A stretch of 64,000 bases of DNA from NCBI GenBank assembly GCA_950295325.1, contig OX485805.1, positions 4,154,501 through 4,218,500 on the forward strand, in the 5' to 3' direction. Source of the stretch: Polytrichum commune (lineage: Eukaryota > Streptophyta > Polytrichopsida > Polytrichales > Polytrichaceae). The notes under the pieces are model-generated. The model did not search any database and was not told where the DNA came from. It saw nothing but the letters and a program-made list of their open reading frames with translations. This document shows, piece by piece, positions 47,401 to 59,678 of the stretch (position 1 is its first letter; each line of letters starts with the position of its first letter). A program made the translations under genes and the position numbers.

Positions 47401-48729
47401 ACACACTCTATGCAATATTGCCATCCTCGACCAATAGTTTAATTATTCAATTACGAGTAATCACTCAATTGCCACCTTGGGGCCAATAGTTTTATGGAAG
47501 CTCTTAAATTTCAAATGTGCATACGACACTTGTTGATAGTTTCGTGGACTCACTCTTAGTTTAATGCTATATGATTCTTCTTCTATTCTATGTTGAATGT
47601 TTTTAACTCGCAAACAGTGGTTTACCATGCGTCAACTTTATGAAACATATTGCTCAACTCTTGGACAATCGATCTTGCAAACTTGCGTTGTCACAACTTC
47701 AATCACCTCTCTACATTTCTTGTCATCTCTCACTCACAATCCAACTTACTCACAATTCCAACTCAATCAAATGCAACATAGTGCCAAAACATTTGTTCAA
47801 TAATTTCCTACACCAAATATATAACTTAGCCAGATGTTGGCAACTTCCACACAACATACGCTCAAGTTCAACAATAAGCTTTCTTACAAAGCCACAATCC
47901 ACGTGACAATTGTTGATTGTTATTAAATGTAGTTCAACTATTGACCTCGCACAATCTTTATGCTGAGGGAGACAATACATTCAAAACTGATAAAAGAAAT
48001 GTTTGTCTTTATCTCCCCCATGTGTCTCCTTGTGGCGAGAAGGAGAAGGTGATGTTCTAATCAACTAGGGACTCCTAAGCCCATGATTATAGTTCTAACC
48101 GCCTAACTCCGTCCACAATTCACTACAATAATATGCCGCTTAAGTACGAACTTTGAACTGGAGCCATTGGTGCGCACTTAGTTGGTATGGGCGGTTTTTT
48201 AATATTGATGATGCAAATAACGAAGAATATTGTGTTGTTATGTTGGAGGACGTTGATGAAGTTTTGATGTGAATTGAAGAAGAACCACTTATCGATGACA
48301 AAATCTTGTTTGTCAAGACATTTGCTGAATTCGAAAGTGCTACCGGCTTCAAAGGCTTTGAAGCTCTACATAGCACTGTCCTCAACCAATTGCTTTGCCA
48401 TGATGTTCAAATGGAAGTTGGACATATGTATGATGAATTGCGACGATTGTTTGAGACGTTTTAACGAAACGTGAATGTCAAACGTAAAAAATCATGCATT
48501 CGCGACAAATGATTATGCATGGCATGTTCAAACACCAACCTCATTGGAGGTAAGCATGAATGGAGAGTCACTTCCGCCCACTTCCTAATTACCACCTTTC
48601 CGTAGTGACCTCTATGTAATAGGCCAAGTAAACATAACCAATAACTTTTCCAGCTGGAAATGAAAGGGGTTGGGAGGTAAAGTGGGGGGGGGGGGGACAC
48701 TTCTAAGAGGGTTTGTTTTCAAGTTTGCA
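44461..48729. other. Long intergenic stretch, nothing firm
   Basis: AT-rich DNA. From about 46.8 to 48.0 kb the plus strand is C-rich and G-poor, a texture also seen in the LINE copies, but I could not align it to any LINE domain. No gene supported. Confidence 0.4.
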
Positions 48730-51090
48730 TTTGTTGAGGAGGATGGCAGAGAGGGAGCAAATGGCAATGGTGGTAATTGGATTTGCATTGTTTTGAGGTG
48801 GTTGGGGGGTAGTTTAAAGCTATTGGTAAGGGTTTTGAGGGTGGAAATGTGAATTGCTCTTTGTTGGCCAGTGGTTAGGACAATGAATGGCTAAATTTGC
48901 CAACTAAAGCAGTGATGGCTATAATGAGTGGGTGTATTTGTCAAAGTTCCTTTGTGTTGTCATTTATGGGAAATAATCATGGTAGTAGTGGGTTGGTTGG
49001 GGAAGGGGTCTTGGAATTGGAGATTTTTGATGTGAAGAATGTTTGGGCAAAATCAAGATGGGCAGATGCATGGGGTGGAGGGACAAGTGCAAAAGAGTAG
49101 CCAATGTGGGACGGTGTTGTCAATGGGGGTAGTAGAGGAAGATGTACCAATAGCGAGGCATTTCCGCAGAGTCTAGTGATGGGAGAGTAGGAGTTGTCAA
49201 ATGCGTTTTAAAGCCTTGATATATATTTTTGTGTGCAAACCCTAAAGGATAGGGTGGGTGCAATTTGCAAGAACATGGGGTCATGTGCCATGGTTGGAGT
49301 TTCCTAGAGGGGGCATAGTGAGCATAATGGGGAAAGGACTTTTTGGGCCCAAAAGAGGTGCTTGCAACAATTGCCCATGTACAGTCCACCCTCTATAAGT
49401 GTTAACAATTGGGAGTGGTAATATTGTTAACACTTATAGAGTGTTAACACTTATAGAAATATAGAGTTTAACAAATCAAAACATAACACGTATAAATGTA
49501 ACACAAGTAAAATATTTTTATAATACCAAATGAAGTTCCAAAATACAATTGAGGAGTCTCACTCCTCCATTTCCACTCCTCTAGGATGGAAGAAGGCATC
49601 TATAGAGGTCTGAACTCTGAAGCCTGAACTCTGAAGCCTTCCCCATCTCTACTGTCCTAGATTAAATTGAAAGACAGATGCAAACTGACTCTAAACCACA
49701 AGGACACAAACCCTATCCACAAAAATAATACAGCACCCTCAAAATTAATCAGACAAAACTCGCCACCGCTGCCGCGGGAGACTTGGAAGGCATATTTCGG
49801 CCAACCATAACTCACTCGTTAGAAGTCAGAATTCGACAAAACTACTACCATTGGAATCGTCTCCTCAATAGCTTTCTAATGGTATGTGATTCGCCCTACA
49901 AGTCTGAAATTCGAAAACAACATTCTCCGAAATTCGAACGCTGGTAGACTAGCTCAACCTGCTAGGGTAAACTTAGTTGACGAGGGAGGGACTTGCAGTC
50001 AATATCCTAAACCCTAATAATTTCTAAATGGGGGGTATGTTACAGTATGTTATAGTATATTACATGTGCTATGTTACAGTATATTGTATTGTATGGTATT
50101 ATATAGTATAATAATAAGTTAACAGATATAGAGGGCAAAATTACAAAGAGGGGAGTAGCCAATCAGTTAACACTTAACACTTAACGTTATTGTAGTCTCC
50201 CCAAGTAGGGAGTAGAAAAAATGTTAACACTTATGGAATTTTAACACTTATAGAGGTAACACTTATAGAGGGTGGACTGTATTGAGCATTGTGAAACTTG
50301 AATGCTTGGATGATGTGGGAATTAGGGATGGCGGAGTCCTTCCAAAAGGTGTTGGAGAGATTGTGGTTCAATGAGGTGTTCTTTGTCATCTATGAAAGGA
50401 TGAATGGTGGGTGTTGACTTCTTGGGTGAGGTGTTGTTTGTAGAAAGAGGGAAGTTGTGTGTCAAGGTTTTGGATGGGGCCTTTCCATAAGTTCTATTGT
50501 GTAGATAGTTGGGGTAGGGGTGGTAAATGTGAATGGCTTTGCCAACAGGGGGAGCATTGGCACCGGATTAACGAGGGTTTCAACCATGTCATCACCTTGG
50601 ATCAGACTTTGAGGATATGTACCGGGAGGGGGGTGAGTTTGTATTCATGTGAGGATGTCATGTAGAAGAAATTTGTTAGAGTGGTGTGTATGGTCCATGG
50701 GGGATTGTTTGTAGTTTCTTGGGAGATATGTTGAGACAAGGTTGTCAATGAAGATCTAGGTTGTGAGGTGAGGGTGGCATAGTGTGGTGGCTTTGTGCAA
50801 GGCCATAAGTTCCAAATGAAGAATATTTCGGCAATCTAGTAAGCGGAAGGCACGTAAAATGTTGTTGCATGGAGCATATAATCCCGTATCCCGCTTTGGT
50901 CAAGTTGTCTTCTTCGAATAGGGATCCATCTATGTATTTGGTTTGATGAGATGGGAACTTAAAAGGGGGATCAAGAGGGAAGGTTGGGAGGGGTGGGGCG
51001 GGTGGGGGTGGTTGATGTTTGGGTTTTTTTTTCATCCATGTCTTGGGAGTATCTAGGGAGCCTATTATGTTGGAGCTAATGTGCATGTGG
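48730..51090 (-). mobile_element. Decayed LINE copy 3 (minus strand), interrupted
   Basis: Read on the minus strand, the sequence around 50900-51000 gives FPLDPPFKFPSHQTKYIDGS, matching the lead-in and first RNase H motif of copy 1. Beyond the inserted MITE, 49380-49200 gives PCSCKLHPP, and about 48930 gives HPLIIAITALVG, parallel to the Cys cluster and the nuclease-region motif of copy 1. Many stops and frameshifts; certainly inactive. Boundaries are approximate. Confidence 0.55.
49382..50279. mobile_element. pogo/Emigrant-like MITE inserted in LINE copy 3
   Basis: An 898-bp element with perfect 23-bp terminal inverted repeats, starting CAGTCCACCCTCTATAAG (49382-49404 and 50257-50279), flanked by TA on both sides. 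CAGT...CCTCTATAA ends with a TA target are those of Tc1/mariner pogo-type elements, such as the plant Emigrant MITEs. The sub-terminal motif TTAACACTTATAGA is repeated several times at both ends, possibly transposase binding sites. No transposase frame. Perfect TIRs suggest it is young. Confidence 0.88.
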
Positions 51091-52310
51091 TGGAGGAGAT
51101 ATGTGGGATGAAGAACAAAAAATATGACGGCAAGGGGAATGGAGATCCAATCATGGACATATGAGTGACATGGCGTGGGGTTCTATGCAACCGAGGTAAT
51201 ATGGGAGAGAGGATGTGTTGGGATATGTGATGGTATTGCGTGGAGAGTGAATGAGTATTTAGGGTTTAAGGTTTAGCCATAATAATAGTGTGAGTAGCTA
51301 GAGCCATTGGATAAAAAAATGTTATCTCATGGGAAGGGGCTACAAACTGTGCTTAGGAATATTAGTCACTAAGTTGACCACTAGGTTTAGATTGTAAACA
51401 TATTTAAGTGCCATAAATGTTGCATACGGAATCAAGCATTTTTGGTTTTGTAATGTACCGGTGATTGGAAATAAGTTAGCTTGTATGATGAATATAGGTT
51501 TGAGACAATATCCACTTAGAAAATTCATAATAATTTGGATGTTGAGAAAAAATGAAATATTATGAATTGCTTCTTATTTCTATTTCTCTACATGTTTTTT
51601 TTTCCCTCCAATCGTACCTAAACCATAGATATGCTAAATCGCTTAACCGATTGGGAATAGATTGACTACCATATATGACATCTTAACAACACACCATTTA
51701 CTAAGTTAAAGAAAAAGTACGTGAGAAAGTCATTCCCTTAACCAACACAATTTACTTTGTTTATATGCCCATTCACCTTCTCAAAATATCTCACGTGGAT
51801 GAAAATGGCCTCACGAACATTTGTAGCTACAAAAGGATGAAATTGACATGCACTTGAATTTATTTTCTTCTAATAATCAATGTGTTGCATTGAAGCTCCA
51901 ATAATTTGTAACAATTGTAACAAAATTATCGATAGTACTTGTGACAATTGTCGTGACCCAAATCATTGTTGGTACTTGTTAGGATTGTGGGTTACAAAAT
52001 TAGGAGGTTTCATTGTACTATAAACCCTTGTACTTGAAAGCCAAAATTAGTTGGAAAACGGTGTTGGATTGGTGTATAGGTGAATGCATAATACTTCAAT
52101 ATACAATATCAACAATGATATGTCAAACTAGAATACAAAAAAAAATGCTAACAATCAAACATTGGTACTTGGTCAATATCACGATTGAAAATATTTGTGT
52201 GAAGTGAAGACCTTGTCCATAAGTGGGTTGGTTTTCGAAGACATGATGAGGGGGTAATAGTAAAAATTGACCCCTGTAGGTTGGTTGTTGATTCATCCCA
52301 ATTTAAGTTC
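51091..52310. other. Intergenic, possibly more LINE remnant on the left
   Basis: The leftmost few hundred bases keep the G-rich plus-strand texture of the LINE relic, but no domain can be read. The remainder is AT-rich with nothing recognised. Confidence 0.35.
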
Positions 52311-52600
52311 ACTAAGTACACTAAATATTGTCAACGATTCTATTTGTCTTGCTCAATACTAATTGTAAACCGTTCATTTAGTGTCACCAACACTAAATGT
52401 AAACTTGACATTGTTTGTCATTCTTTGTAAAGAAATATGGGCATTATAGATTTACAACGTTGCAATTATTGTTACTTACTAAGTGGTTTTCCATCCAAAT
52501 TTCAATCATCCATGAAAATTGTTCATTACATAATTGTTAAAATCCAAAATATACAAAATTTTGTTCCAGTATTTGGGATGACAATATTGATATTGGAGAG
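52311..52600 (-). mobile_element. MITE of TTTAGTGTCA family, copy 3 (partial, inverted)
   Basis: Reverse complement of the 38571-38956 family: TTTAGTGTCACCAACACTAA, TTTGTCATTCTTTGTAAA and GATTTACAACGTTGCAATTA in order. The left end is recognisable; the right end has decayed. A similar phrase (GTAGGTTGGTTGTTGATTC and ATAGGTTTGTTGCTGATTC) flanks it at 52277 and 52661. Confidence 0.55.
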
Positions 52601-53815
52601 AGGGAATTGTTGTATATGAGCGTACCTCTCATCCATCCAACATGAAAATTTGACCTCCTATAGGTTTGTTGCTGATTCGTCTCAAAAAACCTTGTAGTTT
52701 AGATTTTGGATAGGAAAAAAATCCAAGGAAATGCTTAAGGAAGACTTAAAAGATGATTTCGGTATTATCTAGTTGTCTCATATAAGTTTAATTAAGGCAA
52801 ACACATGTCAATCTAAAATTTCATGATTTAGATTGACAATTCATATGCTTGTTCGTGACTAAGGGTTTGAGAGTTTCTTAACAACAATACATGCATTTGT
52901 GATGGTCACTCATCTTACACTAATCACCCAATCAGTAGATGGGTTCCTTTTAATTTATCGTGCAGTGCCCAAGGATAGGCACACTCATCATCAAAAGCAG
53001 GATACTACATGTCTTGCATGTAGTATCCTGCTTAAGGCACTTTGGAATAGGGAGCAAGGACAATCAAGTATACAGAAAAAGTGCTAAGACCATGTATGGT
53101 ATACTAAGACCATGATTTTTTTGGTCAACCGCCTAAAAGTAGTAGTAGAGTGTTGTTTAACTTGGATGTTTTTTGCATGGTGCCCTCTATTGTTGTGTTA
53201 GGTACTCAAATATTAAATATCAAGAAGGGATCTTCTAAACTTATCATTTAAAGTAATGCTCCAAAGATAATGCCTAATTATAGTTTTGGATCACTTTCGC
53301 CTAAACCTATGCATGGTAATGAAGTTGTGTACTTGACCGTGCTTGCGCCCAATAGTCAATTGTCTCGTGTGAATTAATCAATTTTAGCGTAACTTTAGAT
53401 GTCAATACTGTAATTCACACTTAAGATTCACAATGTTCTTTAATTTAATCCTTTTATCATGAATTTGTTATCAAACTATAACCTTTTTGTTGAGTTGCGG
53501 CCACCGCATCCACAAATGCTCCAAAGGTCACTAAAATCCAATACATTCAGAGGGTTAAAAGACCATGGATTGTTTCTTTGTTTTATCCTTCGACTCTTTA
53601 GACTTTGCCTATGTTAAACTATTTTTTGTTTGATCAACCCACTGAGCTTTCCTCTCATTTCTTGGAACTACAAGTTTATTGCGTGAGTTATCTTATCATC
53701 TTGCCCATGGACTTTGAAGTTGGTTTTCAAAAGGATTTAAATGAATCATAATTCATAAATCATATTCTCATGTATGTAAATGCTTAGGGGCAGTCAACTT
53801 GAGGTACGTATTCTC
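52601..53815. other. Intergenic with a perfect hairpin
   Basis: No gene. A 17-bp perfect inverted repeat is present at 52995-53033 (separate entry). Confidence 0.45.
52995..53033. other. Perfect 17-bp hairpin
   Basis: AAGCAGGATACTACATG (52995-53011) and its exact complement CATGTAGTATCCTGCTT (53017-53033) are separated by the 5-nt loop TCTTG. It is too short for a usual plant microRNA precursor and lacks a terminator context. Its function is unknown. Confidence 0.7.
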
Positions 53816-54060
53816 TAGTCTAAGATGACTCTAAATTGTTGGGTGATAGTGGAGAGGTGCCCATTTTCAAATGAAGTGGTTGGTGGTTCAATTTCCGCTG
53901 TGAAATCTTCTGTCTACTTGACGAAAAAAAACAAGCTAGGTAAATAGGAAGCCCAGCCACAAAGTAAGCAATAAACCCCACCCTGCACCAAGAAGTTTCT
54001 TGAACAGGGTAGGGCCAACGCTCAAATTCACTTCGGATTGCCCGACGTTGGTTATTTAGG
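53816..54060 (+). mobile_element. tRNA-derived SINE, copy 2
   Basis: Diverged copy of 41829-42075. A box TAGTGGAGAGG (53847-53857) and B box GGTTCAATTTC (53885-53895) have the same 27-nt spacing as copy 1. The shared 3' half includes AATAAACCCCACC, GCACCAAGAAG and GACGTTGGTTATTTA-like phrases. Confidence 0.65.
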
Positions 54061-56404
54061 GTTTTATTTACATATTCTCTTCCTCAACTTTTTGTTCTTT
54101 CAACCTTATTCGCCGTCCATGGACTTATCCAGTTGTCCTTTCGCCTTCTAAATCTGTTAAGAGTTAGAGGAGGCCAACATGAAATACTGGCTTGAAAGAG
54201 AATTTGTGGTCTTCCGAGTTCCTGAATCCTTCTTCTCCCAATAATCTCGATTTTTGTAATCAAGTTAAAATCCACGTACTACAACGACACTCCTTTCCTG
54301 TTGAGATTGATCCTTTTGAAGCCACTTGCCTCTTTAATCAGAGAGAGACCATAGTCTTTTACCAAGAAATTCCTTCCAATCAATCATCAGACTTAGTCCA
54401 TTGTTCATCGCGCATGATTTGCACGAGAAAATGAAGTAGAATCTTTCCTCCAGCTATCTCCTGATGTCACTCAATTCCTCCTACTCAGAGTAATCTAATC
54501 TATGTTGCGGCTCCATTCCACCCATGACGGATCACTGATCAACTTATGCATAATCATTCAAGGGTCGCAGCAATCATCAGGGCTCGTTGAAGAAGAGAAA
54601 GCATCCAGCATTTCACCGTTCAATACCATCATCTCATACGGTGCACAAATCCTCGAACTAGCAGACGATTGACTCTTACAACCAAGTCGACTAGCGCATG
54701 AATGTCGACATATCCACCATTAGGAGTCTCTCCTTAATGGATTCTTTCCTTTCCTTGCAGTCAGTTCAAACTCATTCCACCTCAATACATGTGCACAAGA
54801 CAGACCATTGATTGCACACTGGTTCCCCCACATACTGTTTCCACACTCCCAACTCCGTGAGTGATGATCTACCAATCATCCACACTCCAGCACAACGACT
54901 CCTTGTTCTGGAGAATTGCTCGCAGTGTATGCATGACAATAGACCAACAAGCACATTCACTTTGGTAGTGACCCTAACACAACTAATTACTCATGTTTGT
55001 GAGTCTCGACAGCCACCTGGATCAACTTCACCTTCGATTTCCAAAAGCAATAGTAGAATTAACACATGATCAAGTTAAACAACCATTGACTTAATCACAT
55101 AAACAGTTTCTCTCATCCAACACAATATACCCAAATCAATCCTCACCCGTATGTGCAGTCGATGGACTGAGGACTCACTCCTCATCCGACGGTCCTTACA
55201 TGGTATATAGACCCAAATGGTATGGAATGAACAAAAATCCTCTAATACTTATACCTTACCGCTCTCAATAAACATGAGTTTTTCATTATAGATATCCAAA
55301 TGGCATTAATTTATTATAGAAGAGACATAAAAAAATTTGCAATACCAATCCAACACCAATTTTGACATGATTGTTTGGTAAAATACAAGTTTCATATAGA
55401 GAGGCCCCTCCAATTTCATAACAAAGCAATTTGTATGTCTTTGATGTTCTTCGGTATGTCAAAGGAATTTGGCTCATAGGAGCAAATTAATTTTTAGGTA
55501 GTTGGACTCTAGGAGCATGACAATGGGTGAGGTACTTCAACATCTTGTTTTGATTTTTGCATTCTCACGGTGTGTTATCTTGAAAGTATTGTCATTGTCA
55601 CCGACCTAGGGGATTGCACCTTTCATTAAAACCAAGAATCACGTGCGTTCACAATGTACTTTAAAAAATCCCTATATACAAGTTTCATGTTGTAAAATTA
55701 AGCAATACATGTACAATTTCAATGAAACTTAACAAATGATAGTATGTATACATAAAAAAAAGAATCATATATAGTCAGTAACATAAGTATACATAGGTTT
55801 TTGAATATATCAATCGGCCCCTATAACATGTATAATGCTACAACCTAACATTCATTAATAAATTTAATCATCAAATGATTAATAAGATCACATGTCATCT
55901 TCTTGTTGGTTCTTTTTTAATACCAACATAAGAAAATCTCCATGTTTGATGCATAACCGAATAATTCAATTGGATCCTATACAATCACCAAACTTTCTAC
56001 ACATCATGTAAACCCTCTCAACAAATAAAACTTTGAATGGAGCTGATTTTTTTGGGGGTTTAACTTCTTTTTTAATATAATTTTAGCTTCCAGTGTGTTC
56101 CAAAACTATACACCACAATCACGACCAAGCTCTAACATAGCAACACTACCATACAAATACATATGTTTACAAGGTCCTCCATATATTTACATAAATATTG
56201 AGTTATAATTTGTGTAGCATACATATACATGGTACAACAAAGTTCAAATTAATATATCTTTTGTGCACTCACATAAAGTTGTACGTGTTTAGTATAATGC
56301 ACCCCCGGTTCAATGACGAGGTTGAGCCTCCTAAATGTGCATGAACATAAAGTTAATAAACATAGCAAATCCCTCGGTTTCTTGGACTCTCTCACTCACA
56401 AAGT

Positions 56405-56439
<35 letters not shown>

Positions 56440-58375
56440 CTCATCATTGTTTATCACTTTTGAAACATGTTCAATTTTAACATGTTGCAATTGATTTGTG
56501 TCATTTTGTTGTTCTTTTTCTTTTTCTTTTTTGAGAAAGGAAGATTGAAAGATGAGATGATTGTCAAGGCTCCTAAAGGCTTGCATCATGGACCAATAAT
56601 AACTTATTTTCATGCCTTATTGTCGTGCTTTATAGTTAAAGGTCTCTTTTCTTTCTATTGTAACGTATTATTGTTTTTCCTTCACACATGAAACCCAAGT
56701 ACGTATAAGTTACCGATATACGATGGCATAGGTCAACACATGGAGGATGCAATGTCGCCCTTCTCGGTCCTCAAGGTTCAATCATGAAAGTCAATATACG
56801 GGTGCCTCCCATTCGGTGTTGCTTTTGTACATGTCACCATCCTTTGTGTCCCTTTACCAATTCATTGATGCAAACATCCCCGGCCTTACAAAATCTTTGT
56901 GTGCAAACCATCGCAAAGTGAGAAGGCATCCAATACATGTGCGAGTGATTAACTAGTATTTAGTTTTCTCACAAATATTGTACCATATTGTCTTATTCTT
57001 TTTTTGGCACAAATTGAACTTTGTACCATATTTTCATTTCAAAATCGCATGTCATAGTGTGTGTAGGCATTGTTCCAATTGGATCATTAGTTTGGAAACC
57101 CATATATGTATATATATATATATATGGGTTAAGGTAGATGGGTCTTGTATGGCTACTTTTTTTCTAACTACACTAATGATTTCATTTAGTGAGGTGGGCT
57201 AATAGTGTGTGTCAGATATTAGTGAAGGTGATACCATAAAATTAGTGCCATCGTAAAGTCTAGGATTTTGGGAGTTGAAAGTGTCAAAGTGATGGAAATT
57301 CTCAATGCAAGCTCTCTTCAAGTTTTTGGTGTTAGGAGATGCCTCAAGAGCGAGTGGTGTTGATTGAAAAGAAGGAGAAGAAGCCTCTTCAAACTCACTA
57401 GAACAAATTACGTAGTCTACAAACACCTTAGAACACACACTAAATGTATGGTAAACGAGCATGCACTCATGAATTTTGTATCACTCAGTAAGAATCTCAA
57501 CCCTCACTAATTTTGAGATTTGGCAAACATTGAGTGCTTTAAGAATGAGCACCGCATGCACTTAATGGGATAACCAATGTAGCCTACTTCTCATAGGATA
57601 GGAAACTCACAATTATGACTAGATGGTCAACATATGTAAATCAAGACCATAGCCACTTTCTACATACTTTTTGAAGCCCTTATGAATGTCATGTATTGTC
57701 AAAGTGAAGATTCTTATAATCATCAAATGGTTAATTCAATCCCCCCCCCCAAAAAAAAAAACAAAAAACAATTATGATGACTATTGAGTTTGGCTTGGCA
57801 TGTTTTGAGCATGTAATTAAGTCTCTTTTCAATACATGTAAACTGGTATTCATAAATGAGTGCCCCCACATTTGCAAAAGGTTTCAACTCAAGGGCCTCA
57901 TCAAGCATATTTATCTAGAGATGTTTGCACCAAATAATTAGGGATCCCATCAACAGCTCGGGGCCACTCAAGGCCAATCATGGAATTCATTCATCTTTGT
58001 TTTTCAGCGGGCAATATGCATCATAAGGCATTCCTCCATTAACATTATTAAATTATTTTGAACGCTTTATTGTGGGGGAAACCTAGGGGAGGTGGGGCCA
58101 TGGGATGGGCAAGGAGGGGGGGGGGGGGCATATGGTTGGATGGGCTTCATTCATATGCATGAGTGCAAGGGGTTGGGGACGGCACAAATTCAAGTATGCC
58201 CAATATACAACGTGGGGACGGTGACGAAGTTATCATCCCACCATTCCAAAAAAAAATGACAACCACATTAACAATGGGCCAGGCCAATGCATGTCAAACT
58301 AGTCATTGGACAATCAAGATTGTTAGCTATGTTGTATTTGTCTTGTTAGCTAATAGTTGCATGTCTTTTTTAAGA
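54061..58375. other. Long intergenic stretch with homopolymer features
   Basis: No gene supported. At 56404-56439 a run of 21 T is followed directly by 15 A. At 57097-57130 an AACCCATATAT...ATATATGGGTT palindrome lies directly against TTAAGGTAGATGGGTC, a copy of the repeat end seen at 24487. A G run sits near 58117. The 54.1-55.2 kb part is C/T-rich on the plus strand with no recognisable protein. Confidence 0.45.
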
Positions 58376-58690
58376 TGATACACTCTAAACTCCACAATAT
58401 CATGCTTTGTGGCAACCAAAGTGCATGTGATATTTTGTAGTGTTAACATGGATGCATAAAAAAAAATTATTATTGTAGCATGTGACAGTATGGAATAACA
58501 CAAAGTCAACATTGCATTAATGACAATAATTCAACAATGGCAAAGTGGTGCGTGCGAGCGTGGGGTTTGAATTCTTTGGTGGTTATTTCAATGTCAAAAC
58601 CCATGATATATGGGAGGGAAACATAATAACAAGAAATGAGATTTCTATCCAATGAGAAAATGAACCACAAATTGTCTATGGATAACACCT
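58376..58690. mobile_element. MITE with CTCTAAACTCC-type termini, copy 2
   Basis: It starts with ACACTCTAAACTCCACAATA and continues with TTGTAGTGTTAACATGGATG and ATGGAATAACACAAAGT, the reverse complement of 15030-15172. A second block (58515-58640) matches 14820-14910 in reverse. The right end is not clearly preserved. Confidence 0.6.
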
Positions 58691-58699
58691 AACATATAT

Positions 58700-59490
58700 G
58701 ACGCCCAAATTACCCCAAACACTCAACTTTTGATACAAACAATACATGAGATGCCAAAAAAAACATCTTCTGGGCACTCACCTAACCAAACCCAAGTGCA
58801 CCCTATGCCTAAACAACAATATATACACATGGCCACACCTCCTCTTTGCAATGCGCAAAACAACACATTGAAGAACTCCAAATAGCCATGCACAGTAAAG
58901 ATGTATTCCTTGTTGTTCAAACACTTTAAGCCAATAATTGATTTTTTCCCAATTTTAAAATGTTTCTCAATGTTACGATGTTTTTACAATAACAAATGCA
59001 TGCATCATCATCAATACACCACATGATGCAACAATCCCGGAATGGCTACCGCCATGTTGTTGCAACACCCCACCATGTCAACGCCTCACAAGACTGAGAC
59101 CCGCCATTGTCTATATGATAGGCCACCCAAACAATTGTCGCACACCATTACACCCTTCCCCCACAATAAAAATCCAATTCGTTGAATTTATATAGCAATG
59201 GTTGCTACCCGGAAACAACCATCAACACCAAACCTAACATACACAACCCATTAACAATCTATCTAAAGCCAGGGGGTTAGAAAGTAAATCCACTAGTAAT
59301 CATCATGGTTGGAGTTTGTGAAGCTATCCATGAACAATCCATATACATAAACTCAAAAATCCCTAAAAAAATCCCCAAAACAACAACAAAAATCTACACC
59401 AAAATGCCATGAAATACCTTACATTCTCAACATCAAACGAAATAAAACTAGACCGTCGACAAACATTGGTCGTTCCCCATCCCGTAAAGC
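58700..59490 (+). mobile_element. Decayed LINE copy 4 (3' coding fragment)
   Basis: In shifting plus-strand frames one reads CTLCLNNNIYTWPHLLF (zinc knuckle of copy 1: CPIC...TWLHVLL), then PEWLPPCCCNTPPCQ, TRLRPAIV and IKIQFVEF, in the same order as copy 1's Cys cluster and nuclease motifs. The Asp of RPD is lost (RPA). Several stops and frameshifts; inactive. The end is approximate. Confidence 0.6.
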
Positions 59491-59633
59491 AACACGTTGT
59501 GGTGTTAATTTATTCTTATTTTTCTAGTTCAACATGGTTTAGGTGAGAACATGACCTCAGTTGAACTAGTACTTGCAAAGACCATAGTTTGATAGGAAGG
59601 GCGGTGTATGTTGAAATCTACACGTGCTCATTG

Positions 59634-59678
<45 letters not shown>

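Noticed and set aside
55155-55195. Hammerhead-ribozyme-like fold (CTGAGGA with flanking stems)
   Set aside because: The second core element GAAA and a proper cleavage triplet are missing in either strand, so only an imperfect hairpin remains.
54061-55200. C/T-rich segment as an LTR of a retrotransposon
   Set aside because: No TG...CA ends, no second copy, and no primer-binding site or polypurine tract could be found.
56404-56439. T21-A15 run as a functional hairpin or terminator
   Set aside because: Homopolymer slippage or a retroposon-tail remnant explains it; no element boundary or gene end could be tied to it.
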